Assembly: GCA_018268695.1 (NCBI GenBank)
Contig: JAFDWD010000006.1
Span: 16,911-80,910, forward strand
Source: Actinomycetota bacterium
GTDB lineage: Bacteria; Actinomycetota; Thermoleophilia; Solirubrobacterales; 70-9
Reading direction: 5' to 3'
Length of the DNA: 64,000 bases
Below are positions 47,472 to 58,110 of this stretch, piece after piece; the stretch's first letter is position 1, and each line of letters opens with the position of its first letter. The position numbers were made by a program, and so were the translations under genes. The notes beneath the pieces were generated by a model, which worked only from the letters and a program-made list of their open reading frames with translations, had not been told where the DNA came from and did not search any database.

Positions 47472-47905
47472 ATGGAAGGCGCCCTTCCCTTTCGCTCAGA
47501 GCAGTTACACGAGCCAATCTCGCTTTCCAGCGCCGTGGTATCGCCAACGAATGCTTTCTTCAGCGTTGCAATCTCCGACGGCAGTCTGCAGATTTCCATC
47601 GAGCATATAATATCCAGCGGAACCGACGACCTTATTTAATTAAGAGGCAGTTACAAGTCAAGGCCGCGGAGCGAGGATTCAACATTCTCTTGAATGGTTA
47701 CATCGTGTCTGCACCGATTATCGATGGTCTGTCGAGCACTGTATTCCAAACTCGTTTAAATTAACGCTCCAAGATTGTGGATTGGGTTGCTGGCGTTCTC
47801 AGTGAGCGGCTACTACTTCAGTTTGTCTTTTCATGCAATGTTCGATTCTTCGGTGGTTCATTAGACGAATCTCAGAAGATTACAACTTCAGTGTCCGACC
47901 CTTGA
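47472..47905 (+). CDS. Possible small gene, structure uncertain
   Basis: The downstream part (47640-47905) reads well (VKAAERGFNILLNGYIVSAP, IVDWVAGVLSERLLLQFVF) to TGA 47903-47905. An ATG-started ORF at 47472 lies in a different frame, and 20- or 26-nt GT-AG candidates between about 47551 and 47600 could join them. Alternatively the downstream frame alone stays open from 47252, but with no clear ATG and an Arg-rich sequence. I claim only that a gene is likely here. Confidence 0.35.
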
Positions 47906-48477
47906 GAGGTTGGATTATCGTGAGTGTTGGCTGGGCTTCGGAGCGGAGATCAGATTAGAGATTGGCAGGCTTTTGTAAGATCTGTGGATATATAGCGTTT
48001 AAATGACGAATTGTAAGTTAAGTCGAGTCTTCCAGAATGAAACCAAACATAGAGGAAAAATAAGAGTCTCGGATAGGTTCGATAAAGCAGCAGCAGCTGC
48101 CGAATAAGCAATGAAATCAGCCCAAAACCATTCACAAAAACTCTGTTTGGTTTGGTCAGCGCATTATCATCTGAAGTAAGGCTTTCTGTTGAGTTACCAC
48201 TTTATAATAATTTTTGACTTCCAAACCCTTACTATTCGCACTGGTTCTTGCTTACGCGAGAGATTAGTAGTCCAAGCTCATTCGGGTAGAATTTCAATGA
48301 GGATTCCTTACCAATATGCATCTGCGCCTTCAAATCCAGCACTTTTGAATCCGTTTTTGATTGGCGTAATTCTAGAAATAATTTGCGACTGTTCATCAAA
48401 AGATTTCTGTCCTGATCAGATTAGTCTCCTATTCAAATTATAAGTATTCAGCTGGGGTTCTTATATAGTCTTAATTT
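47906..48477. other. AT-richer stretch with no supported gene
   Basis: 572 bp. ORFs occur on both strands (minus 47950-48135; plus 48189-48443), each hydrophobic or low complexity and without family features. The last 30 bp before 48478 (ttatatagtcttaattt) look like a start-proximal promoter. Confidence 0.35.
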
Positions 48478-48963
48478 ATGGAGACCGGACCAAGTTCGAT
48501 TTTGAACAAGCTTTCTGCCCAGTTGCTGGTACTTGGAATCTTCCAACTGCTTCTGATGTGGTTCGTCGTCAGCCGGCTCCTCAAGCTCTGCTGGTGTTCC
48601 AGAAAAAAAAAGCGAACGAGTCGTCAAGCCTCCGGTCTTTCGCCTGCAAAGCGGGTTGAAAAGATGTTGAAGTGCTCCTTTGACGATATCGTCCACGAAC
48701 TTCAGGATTACGACCATTCTATCACGCGAACCACGCTGTTCAACACCGTCCGAAACCTCAATGTTCCAGACGAAGGACCTCCTAAAGGGCCAGTTCTTCC
48801 TGGAGCCAGGAAGAAAAAGTCGGTCACTTTCAACCTAACGGCAAATTCCATATCTATGCGAGTGAATACACCCGAAGCCTTCAAGTTCCCCGCCGAATGG
48901 GCGAGCAACGACATCCCAAAGGGTTATTGGCCCGATCTGGAAACCTTCTTATCTAGGTGCTGA
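48478..48963 (+). CDS. Small membrane protein with PP1-docking-like motif
   Basis: 161 residues, ATG 48478, TGA 48961-48963, no TAA/TAG. One transmembrane helix at about residues 13-36 (AQLLVLGIFQLLLMWFVVSRLL) is followed by a Cys/Lys-rich juxtamembrane stretch. The cytosolic part carries RKKKSVTF (KSVTF at 114-118), a good match to the RVxF motif used by protein phosphatase 1 regulators. A hydrophobic/Trp-rich end follows. No domain family is recognised. A membrane-anchored PP1-targeting subunit is a reasonable but untested idea. It converges on the tubulin-ligase-like gene with 53 bp between stops. Confidence 0.6.
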   Translation: METGPSSILNKLSAQLLVLGIFQLLLMWFVVSRLLKLCWCSRKKKRTSRQASGLSPAKRVEKMLKCSFDDIVHELQDYDHSITRTTLFNTVRNLNVPDEGPPKGPVLPGARKKKSVTFNLTANSISMRVNTPEAFKFPAEWASNDIPKGYWPDLETFLSRC

Positions 48964-49016
48964 GGTCTTCCTACGATATGATTCTATTCAACTTCGACGA
49001 TTTGAATTGTAGCCTA

Positions 49017-50733
49017 TCACCGAGATTAGATCTCACTGACTATCCGGGTTACCTGATCTCGCAGAACTGCGTACTTGGTGTCGACCGTGTAGCCGTGAAT
49101 CTCCTTGACGATGTACTCCAGTGCGTGAATGAGCCCCTCGAAGTCCATCTGGGTGGGGTTGAAGCTGGTCCGCATGATCTTGATGAAGATTAGGTGATAA
49201 TCGTTCTTGGTGATTCTCTCGTTGGTCATGCCTGCGAATCGCGACAGTTTGCCGAACTGCGAAGCCGTTATCACCCGCTTGGTCTTGATGCCGGTCAGAT
49301 GGTGGAATATCTTCAGCATGTCTTCGAAGATGTTCATGTCGGCTAGATGCTCGTTGTCGGCGTTCAGGATCTTCTTGTACGAGAAGTACTGCTCGCCCTC
49401 CTCCATCGCCTGCAGACTTGCTGGCGGTTTGCGCATCAGAAAGATAGCGTCCTCAATGACCATGCGTTTAACGTAGCGGTCTATCTCGCTCACCTCAGTG
49501 ATGGTCTCGCCTGTGCTTTTGTAGACTTCGTGATCGATGTTCAGCGATGGATTGGCGTTGGCCTCCAGGATCCAAGGCGTAAGTTTATTATCTACGAGGA
49601 TGTCTAGCCCGATGATATGGAAGCATCTGCCGTTCTTCTTGGGAAAGGCCGCTTTGTAATAGTACTTCAGAAAGGGGTATAGCCCGATCAAGAACTTCTT
49701 TGAAACTTCTTCGATCTTCTAGCGTAGGGTTCCTACATTAATGCCTTCATCTTCAAGTTGTTCGTAGAGGACCTTGAGGCAGCGTTTGCTTCCCTTCCCG
49801 AAGATACCCTAAGTAGGCACAAACTTTTCGTGATTCTTATTGAGACTGTAGTTGGTGAGGTGGATGTAGGGATTCTTGATGTTTTCTTTGTTGGGAGGTT
49901 GGTAGTCTTCGGCACAGAATCTAGCGAGACCTTCTTAGTTGAGGAAGCAGATGTAAGGATCGAGGCTGCATATCAGAATGTACAGTCGAAGGTCGAATTT
50001 CTTCTTTTCGAGGAGGAGAGGGTTATCGATGTAGGGTTGCACGACGTATTCCTGAGTGCTCGGATTGACGTACGAGTTGAGAGGAATATCCTTGGGCTTC
50101 GTCACGAGAATGATGCCGTCGCCTTGGGAGCCGGCTGACGGCTTAGCGATGTAAACACCTCCTTGCTTGGTAATTTTCTCTTCGAACTCCTCGTACTCTT
50201 CAGGAATCAAATAAGTCTTGGGGTAAAACCAGTACTCCGCTGGCCAGAACTCTACAAACTTATTTAGGATAAAGCCCATGGTCTTCTTGTGGCAAATATG
50301 CGTCATCTCCGGTAGACGATTGAGCATGATGTCTTCTGCGATTCCGATGTCTTCGATCGGAATGGCCAAGCCCGACCAAAGCATGTCACCCTCCTTGAAC
50401 ACCTCAGTCCATTTAGGCGCGTGATCTGCAACAATTTCTTTGAGCAGTTTGAGTTCGCCCCTCGAGCGTGATGTGTTGAGCTTGAATGTGTGCTTGCTGG
50501 GCGGGTGCTTCTCACCAACGTAGTACTTACCGAGCTGCTTGCTCCTCTCCCTGTGGTACTCTTCGTCGGTGGAGTACTTCGGTGGGTCTGGCTACATGAA
50601 TCGTTTATGGATTGGATAACCTGTGGATAGTGCTCATCAGTTATAATCCCTTCTTTCTGGCGAAGTACGAAGCGCGGGCGCATTCATTGGTGAGCTATTC
50701 CACAGCCGCTTAGTAAGCATTTACATACACCAT
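49017..50733 (-). CDS. Tubulin-tyrosine-ligase-like (TTLL) enzyme
   Basis: 565 residues from exons 50596-50733 and 49017-50576. The junction is a 19-nt GTA...AAG gap (50577-50595), the least certain of the introns used. ATP-grasp landmarks of TTLLs: YIAKPSAGSQGDGIILV, EYVVQPYIDNPLLLEKKKFDLRLYILI, IHLTNYSLNK and GLDILVDNKLTPWILEANANPSL. The TAG in FLN-E-EGLARF falls near the conserved Glu-Gly-Leu. TTLLs add Glu, Gly or Tyr chains to tubulin tails on axonemes; which one is not clear. The C-terminal 150 residues are helical. Its ATG overlaps the stop of the transporter gene (TGATG). Confidence 0.88.
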
Positions 50734-52301
50734 CACGAGGTGAACAGCCCGGTCTTGGTTTCTACCATTAGTGTACCATATTCATCTTACTCGAGGTAGT
50801 CGCGCATAGCATGGCCTTTCGTCTCGCGAAGCTTGCCGATGGTGGCGAGTCCGCCCAGGAGTAGTATGCCAATAATGAAGTCTGGGTGGATGTCTCGTTC
50901 ACCCCAGAAGCTGATGAAACGGATAGATACGACGTACATGCTTTTGGTAGCGAAGCCAAGCAGTCCTAATGCAAAGTGCCGTATTGCCGTCGGGAAGGTT
51001 TCGATTGCGAAGATAAGCATAAACACGTTTCCCATGCTCATTGAGATCCTGATAAGGATGTCTGCAGACATGATTACGAGTCGTCCAAAACCTCCATATT
51101 CGTGAATCGGCCGAACAAAATAGAAGAGGACGTGAACAATGCCCGAATAGATAAGCAGGTTTTTGATGAAGACAAGACGTTGAGCGTTCAGCGACATCGA
51201 CATCGCGGCGAGGTAGGCGATGACCTCTATTGCGCCAGCCAATGCCAAGTTAAAGCTGATGCTTTTGCGGTCGTTGAGAAGACTGTTTGCGGAAGTGAAG
51301 TAGCTCAGACTGATCACCGCCCAAATGTACATGATAGAAAACACGCGAATGCGAATCGATTTGTACCGGAACAGCGACAAGTAGGAGTGGTGGCGCGTCT
51401 GCGAAACCACTTCAGCTCCCTGGTTCATCTGCTCGTAGGTTTAGAGCGGCTAGCGATACTTCTTCTATTCCTCCAAGTCGTAGGCCTTTTGCACATGCTG
51501 GTTGATGACAGCAATGCGGTCGAGAACTGCTCGTGCTTCGAAAAATTCGTGCCTTACAACAAGGAACCGAGGCGACTCAAGCACCGTGCGATAAACCAGG
51601 AAGGCTAGCACGAGCAACGGCACTCCGGTGAACACAAAGATGATGCGCCAGTCGTTGAAGAACAACCCAAGGAGAGCCACAGTAATCTGACCGACTGCCC
51701 AGCCAATGTGAAGGAAGATAGGTGTTGATAGTCTGTTGTTGTCGCTGGTTACTTAAGTAAGGATCAACACCGCTGCATTGTAGTAGCCGCGGAACCCAAA
51801 GTTCACCGCGAAAACGCCAATAGTAAAGACCAGGATGCTTCCTCCGACGAGACTCAATACGATTCCGACGAGCATGATTGCCATCGACTCCGACACCACA
51901 TACCGGCGCCCCTTCCTCTCCAGCACCTCCCCATAATAGAGGCTGCCGAACAGCCCTCCGTACAGGAAGGCGTCGAAGCAGATCTGCAGCAGCCGTCGAT
52001 TTTCGCATACCAAGTCGAATGTGTATGCGACACTGCGTACCGCATCCGACACTGTGTAGCCTTATTGTTTGCAGCCCACTTCCTCGGGGCAGATGCTTCC
52101 GTCGGCACACACGAGCATCGCTGGGCGAAAGATGATTGGGAAGCCCATTTCGATGAAGGCACTGAACAAGAACTGCAGCACAAAGAACAGCAGCAGCGAC
52201 TGCTGATACTCGGCGGCGCTGCCGGCCTCGTTGATGGCCTCGTCTATAGTGAGGAGTCGCTTGTACTGGCGGATGGGTGATCCGCGCAGAGGCTCTTTCA
52301 T
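50733..52301 (-). CDS. SLC22/SV2-like major facilitator transporter
   Basis: 522 residues, single exon, TGA 50733-50735, with TAA/TAG at about six loop or tail positions. Twelve hydrophobic segments in two halves; the MFS loop 2-3 signature is GGLFGSLYYGEVLERKGRRY and the SLC22-type ESPRF motif follows helix 6. The second half has AIETFPTAIRHFALGLLGFATKS, matching the SLC22 E(x)6R region. Family role: organic ion or carnitine-type solute transport; substrate unknown. The start ATG is 16 bp from the stop of the importin-like gene, and its stop overlaps the TTLL start. Confidence 0.85.
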
Positions 52302-52317
52302 ATCAAATTAATTATGG

Positions 52318-53709
52318 TCAGCTGAAGAAGGCTAGGATCTGCTCCACCTTCTGGTAGATGGTGCTGTTCTTCTTGCGCTGCAGCTGCTCCAGGTGGCTAC
52401 CGATGCCGTACTTTTCCACCTGCATCCTCACGTACTCCCGGTCCTTCTGCTGCAGCTGCACCGCCAGGAAGTTCAGCGCTGCCAGCACCTCCTTCAGCTC
52501 GGTATCGAGGCTGAGGCAACCGCTCACGAACCGGAAGCACCACTAGTCACGGCCGCGTTCCAGCTTGAACTGTGAGAGCAGTCGGATGAGCACGGCGCGT
52601 TCGTTGCTGGCGCTTGCTTCAATGATTAGGTCGTTCCAGAAGAACTCGTCTTGAAGTTAGAGTGGTGGTGTGGAACGCTGGAGGTTGTTGAGGAGGACCT
52701 TACACAACATGAACCGGTTCTTGCGTTGAGGCACGTACGATGGCTACTTGGAGTAGTAGTGCGGGTTGATGAGCCGACAGAACGGCTGCAGCTCAGTGAA
52801 GGTGAGCTTATCGAGGTAACATACCGAGTGGATGACTTCGCGGCTGTATGGCTGTTCCTTCTTGGTGAGTTCAGCCACAAGCACCCGCAGTCCCTCGTTG
52901 AATTCTGCGAAGCACGGCTCCAGGTATATGCTGAAGTCGTTGAGGACTGACAGACACAGCGATACGATGTCAGGCGGGAACGTCGGCTTAATGAACTTCA
53001 CTGCGAATTGGACGATTTCGTGTGGTTCGAACACGCACTCTGCGTACTCGCCGAGCACTTGCAGATACCAGAAACAGAACTGCCAGTACCGCTTGACGAC
53101 AAGGTCGCTATCCTCAGTATAAATGCACGCACAGTGCTCCAGTTGCAGACGAACGCGATCAATCACCCACGTGTGCACTCCGTTCTTCATCAGGGCGTCG
53201 CGGTAGTTGATGTCTTCCACTGCTATGTTTCCGAGGACGTTTAGCGCCAACGAACACAAAGGAAGGTTACCTTACGAATCGAACAGCAACTGCACCAGCT
53301 GTGGCAAGCAGCCGCTGTTGATGAAGCTGCGACACGTCTTGCGCTAGTAAAGGCTACTCATCGCAACCATCAGTGCCAAAGCTAGGTCGAGATGCCGCCT
53401 TCCAATCACCATGTTCATGAGGATGTACACGATGCCTTAGTCGATGAGCCGCATGATGTGAGCATACTTCTCACGTTCTTATAGTGGACCGCCTAGCAAT
53501 GCTATGAGAGCACCCAAGCTTTCAGGGATGTCATGGCCCTCGGTGAGATTGCGGATGGCTTGGTCCAGGGTTATGGTCTGGCTGTTGGGCAGGCTCTCCA
53601 GATGCGATATGATCTTCTAGCGGTGGTTCTTGACGAGGTCGTCGTGGGCCTTCTTCCGTAGCTTGGTTTCGAAGGCGTCCCGCTTGCGTATGAGTGCCTA
53701 CTGATTCAT
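52318..53709 (-). CDS. Importin-alpha-like armadillo protein
   Basis: 463 residues, no intron, TGA 52318-52320, about ten TAA/TAG = Glu. The N-terminus (ALIRKRDAFETKLRKKAHDD) is basic like an importin-beta-binding segment. Armadillo-type helical repeats follow, including GALIALLGGPL, INSGCLPQLVQLLF and the family's LALNVLGNIAVEDINYRD, which corresponds to the ALGNIAG(D)S..RD step. The repeat Trp/Asn ladder is only partly kept, so cargo binding may be altered. Known family role: carrying NLS proteins into the nucleus with importin-beta. Fewer repeats are clear than in the standard protein of about 520 residues. Confidence 0.75.
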
Positions 53710-53715
53710 GTTATT
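53710..53715. promoter_or_regulatory. 6-bp divergent intergenic space
   Basis: Only gttatt separates the ATG of the importin-like gene (53709, minus) from the ATG of the HEAT-like gene (53716, plus). Either both 5' leaders overlap the other gene's coding sequence, or leaders are nearly absent. Confidence 0.6.
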
Positions 53716-56301
53716 ATGACAGAGCAGCAGCAGCTAGCGAAAACGTTCCTGGAGGCGCTGTTCGCCCTCGACGAGAAGCAGGAAGACAGCAAGAAGCTGT
53801 TTCGGGCGTTGTAGGCAGTGAAGACAGTCGTGGAGCGTGGACTCCCGCTAAATGAAGTCATTGCAGCGAGGCTGATGACTGGCCTCACCATTAACTTCCG
53901 GTTTTGGGCAAAGAAGTCGACGAATGAGATACAGTTGATATCTCCAGAAAATGAGAAAGGAGACGTTGTTGAGGAGCATTTGCTTGTGCTGTTTGTGCAA
54001 GTGCTGCGATCTACGATTGACAGGCACATCAAGCTGCTGAACGTAGCGAAGGAGCCTGAGTGCATGATCGTGTTGCTTGACACGAGCTTAGAAATGGTGC
54101 GGAACAAACAGAAAGAGCTACTGCTCGCGGTATTGGAGCTGGTGCTAACCCTAGTCAAGTCTCTGCTCAGCGAACGAGCCGAGTTCGTTGAGAAGATCTT
54201 CCCGAGCACTCTATCCACCCTCTTCAACCTGGTGCTCAACCAGCAAGCAGAAACAAAAAGCGTCAAAGCCAAACAACTGGCTCTCAAAGTAGTCACTGAG
54301 CTTCTTTACGCGCATTTTCAGAAGAAGCCGCACCTTCCCACGAAACTGATCCTTTCTCTGCCAGGCGAAAAACATAGCAACGACTCAACCCTGGACCATA
54401 TAACGCGTTACCTAGATACTCTCACTAGGAACATTGAGACGCTGGGCCTACAAGAGAAGTACCAGGAAATCGAAGAACTAGTTCGGCGGGTACTGCTTTC
54501 GCCTGGCTCTCATACTTCTGGACTGTTGCCGTACATTTACAGACTGGCGTATACAGTCGACGTGTCTCCCGACCTTTCTCTGGAATCCGAATACAACCGG
54601 AGCGTGGTATCTGAGAGCTTGAGGGATGAACTGCGCTTGCAGATCGGCCTTCTAAGCAGTCGCTCAAAAAATCTCATGAACAGCTAAGAACAGCTGAAAC
54701 GAATGAAATTTGTTGGACGTACGTTAAGCACACCACAGTTTTCTATGCCTTACGAGGAAAGCAACAAGCTCTTAGGTCAACTGCTAGCAGCGTTACGCAC
54801 AGAGTTCAATCCGAAAGTGCGGCTCACCTTGAACTCTACGATTGTCCCCTTGGAGAAGCTGACCGGATAAAGCCGAATACAGCCGGCCTTATAAGTATCT
54901 CTAAGATCCAGTTATAGGTCCGTCCGGTAGACTCAGCTTCTAAACAGTTTCAAACTGTTCCAGTCGGAAAGCACTCTTCTACACGCCTTCGAAGCTCTCA
55001 TCGAAGGAGCATCAGAACAGATTGCCGCACATTGGATTTAGCAGCTAGTTGAACGTTTGTAGCAGTGTACATACGACGTGCAGATGAACTTACACCAGCT
55101 TTCGGAGTACCTTGCCTTGGTGTACGTGCTGTCCCTCGTTACTAAACATCGCCCAAGCCAGCTGTCACACTTCAGCAACATTTACAGTAGTCTGAAACAA
55201 TCACAACCCCTAACAGAGTTGAAGATCAGCTACGAGGAAGAAGAGTTGCTTGTAGTGATGTCACTGGAAGCGCTGTCGAACTGCCACTAAAGACTGAAGA
55301 GTAGCTGCAAAAACAAACTAAACGCCATGAACTATAAGCTGGCGATGACCGAAATTCTATTGGGCCTGAGCGATGAAGAAGTTTACTCCATGACTCTGCT
55401 CAGCAACATTCTCTTGCTCAAGCTCAGCGATACGGAATCAGTTGGGGAGTTTCTCCTACCGCTGGTCCCAACTGTCTTTCACCGAAACCCTCGACACATC
55501 AAGCTCCTAACTGCGCTAGTGAGACTCACCGCCAACAACTTTTCAGAATAGTTCGCTGAAAAGGTAGCCGCCGACTACTATCTGCTCAGGCACACAGAAG
55601 AGATGATGATGCTGCTGGTCCCTAAGCTCTCCACCAATTTGGCACGCAGGTGTCTCCTTGCCATGAGCGATGATGCTCGGTGGATTGAGGCACTGCTTGC
55701 AAACGCCCAGTACCTGGCTCAGCAGCCAATGAAGAACGAAACCAACGAAGAAATGACAACACAGCCGTTCTACTCGAACGATCCTCAGAACTCATCTGTA
55801 AGCGACTGCTTGGGAGTGGTTGTGCTGGAGCTTGGTGTCAACCGCTGGCAGTCATAGCTCGAGGGGAAACGCTGCGGAAGGGTGCTTGATCTCATCCTGC
55901 GAATGTTTCAAATAAATCCGCACATGATATTCTTCCGAAACCTGTACGAGTTGTTTCCGAGCTTGCAGAAGCAGTTCGAGAGGCTGGCAGACAGTGTGCA
56001 GTCGTATGCGCTGGCTTGCAACGTTCAAAAGATACTCACACTGCTAAAGCAGTACTACTCGGACGACCAGCTCAAGCGTATGAAAGTCAAAGGGTCAGTG
56101 CTCGTGGACTTGACGACATCGCTTGAAATCCTTCTCAGGAAGATCAAAATGGAACTCTACACGGCACAGCATCACGAAAAACGACTCGACATCTTGAAGG
56201 AACTCAGGGACCTTGGTGAAGTTGTCACCGATCTCATCTGTAAATCATGCGACCAGCCTGATAAAGACCCACAAGAGACTCTATTATAGGAGTCTGCCTG
56301 A
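53716..56301 (+). CDS. Large helical-repeat (HEAT-like) protein
   Basis: 861 residues in one frame to TGA 56299-56301, crossing about ten TAA/TAG. It is almost entirely alpha helical with Leu-rich paired helices, for example LLLAVLELVLTLVKSLLSE, LSTLFNLVLNQQ, LAMTEILLGLSDEEV and LPLVPTVFHRNPRHIKLLTALVRL, as in HEAT/ARM scaffolds. I considered Tti1 and exportin-like proteins but cannot support either. No signal peptide or membrane segment. The start is 6 bp from the divergent importin-like ATG; the Sen2-like gene begins 21 bp downstream. Confidence 0.7.
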
Positions 56302-56322
56302 TCGCTACTTGTACGAACCTTT

Positions 56323-56952
56323 ATGAAGTGTAATAGCCATCTCGCGTACGATTAAACTCGCACTCTCTTCTTCCACGAACTACTCACAAGCATCATCGCT
56401 GGATAGGACTACCCGCAAACTCTTTTGGCTCAAACAGAAGCACAAAAGACTTGGGAGTGCGAACCTTTTACATTCGGCAAGTCCAAGGATAACATCGCAG
56501 CGTTCCAGAAGTTCTGCTAAAGCAGAGCCCTGAAGAGAAGTGAAGTCAGCGCTCGATAATACTGTACGCGATCATTGCAATCACATTCCAGTCGATTGAA
56601 GGCTATCGTGCATTACCATTTTACTCGGAGGGAGGGACTCTATCTGGAGGACGGTCTCAACTTTGCTGTGGACTTCGTTGGCTACAGTAAGAAGCCCGAG
56701 TCATACGACCAGCACAGACACTCACTGTTCTGCATACTAGTAGACGACGGCAGCTTGACTTGGTCCACCTTGCAGAAGTACGTCAAGGTGGCTCACAACA
56801 TGAACAAAACTCTGCTAATCGCAAAGGTAACTGCTGACCCAGCCGCCCTCGAACACTACTTTCTGCAAGAGCTTTGGGAAAAGAGTCCTCCGCCGATCTA
56901 AAACCTTTTTAAGCTGCAAGAGGCAACATTTAAACACTCTTCTCTGAAGTGA
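56323..56952 (+). CDS. TSEN2: tRNA-splicing endonuclease subunit Sen2-like
   Basis: 209 residues, ATG 56323, TGA 56950-56952, several TAA/TAG. The C-terminal half is the tRNA-intron endonuclease catalytic fold: HYHFTRREGLYLEDGLNFAVDFVGYSKKPESYDQHRHS. The candidate triad is Tyr121, His131 (or His133) and Lys162 (in NMNKTLLIAKV). The protein is less than half the size of human TSEN2, lacking most of the N-terminal region. Family role: cleavage at the 5' splice site of intron-containing pre-tRNAs. It could also be a Sen34 relative, though FAVDF..Y is closer to Sen2. It lies 21 bp after the HEAT-like gene in the same frame and 21 bp from the convergent RING gene. Confidence 0.8.
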
Positions 56953-56973
56953 CGCTGTTTATTAATACCGGTT

Positions 56974-58077
56974 TCACATCATCGAACAACAGTGCTTTCC
57001 GTCTTCCTCCTGAACAAGAGTGATTAGGCCCTTCTCAGCACAACCGTCGCAAAGGTTATAGTTACACTTAGCGCATTTCCAGCCAGTCCTGACAGTGTCG
57101 CAGTGGGCACACTTAATCTTCTCTCCGGTCCACGTAGTCTTGTGACCGTTGGGACACTTGTCCGATATCATTTGGGTATGGCCGCAGATGTTGCATAATT
57201 TGAGATCGCAAAGACTGCACCTCCAAAACACCGAGTTCTTGCAACCGTTCTTTGTACATTCCTTGCGTGATAGGTATGCTTCGTCCGGCTGACAGAATAC
57301 CTCCGTATCAACGAAATCTTCGTTGTGTTAGGAACATCGGGCGCGGCATATTTCACAAATTTCAGAGTTCTGGTTGAGACAGCCTTCGATGCCGCAGTAC
57401 TTGTCCGCCCGAAAAGTCAACTGCTTCTTATGAATCTTGCATACTCGGATCTTGTTTTTGCTGCACCTCCGACAATCTACACAATGGGTTGTGTTGCATT
57501 CGTGGCAAGGTATGCACACTTTCTTCTTCTGGCACACCAAACACAAATAATCGTCTTTCCATCTGCCGAACCATTCTGGTGCATCGCCATTAGGACACAT
57601 TTTACTGCTGTATGTTGTTCCTGAACACAAGTCGCACTGATGAAACTTACAAGCGTCGCACTTCCAGCCGGTTCCCGATCGATTGCATTGCCAGCATTGC
57701 TGGGAGCGGCCTGTCCACACCGTAGGATGACCGTTGCGGCATCGAATTCCCAGCTACTCTCGATTTTAACCCTCGATGAATCCCTGTCCCTGTTGCACTG
57801 GGTTGTGTCTATCCTCATTCCAAGGGACCATTGGCTGCTTTATCTCAGCAAGTTTGGCTATGTTTCTTCGGGGCTCACTACTGGGAACCAACGCGAAGTT
57901 TTTCTTTGCGTTGGATTTGTTTATCGGAGAGCTGCAATTGGGACATCGCTAAATCTTCGGATCCTCGACGCATGACTTGCAGAAGGTGTGGCCGCATTCC
58001 AGAATCATTGGGAAGCGACCATTACCGTCGTACTCTTGCATGCAGACTGAGCAGTCTCCTTGCCCGACCACTGCCAT
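56974..58077 (-). CDS. RING finger with tandem Cys-rich (DC1/ZZ-like) modules
   Basis: 367 residues, ATG 58077, TGA 56974-56976, about five TAA/TAG = Glu. A C3HC4 RING opens the protein (CSVCMQEYDGNGRFPMILECGHTFCKSCV..RCPNC). After a linker come several Cys-rich modules of one type, for example CWQCNRSGTGWKCDACKFHQCDLC and CAHCDTVRTGWKCAKCNYNLCDGC, each followed or preceded by a CPNG(H) step. The modules appear as two larger duplicated units. RING suggests an E3 ligase; the repeated modules resemble ciliate-expanded zinc-binding repeats. The divergent ATG of the next gene is 33 bp away. Confidence 0.82.
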
Positions 58078-58110
58078 TATATTATTGCCTCGCGGATCTC
58101 TATAATCTTA

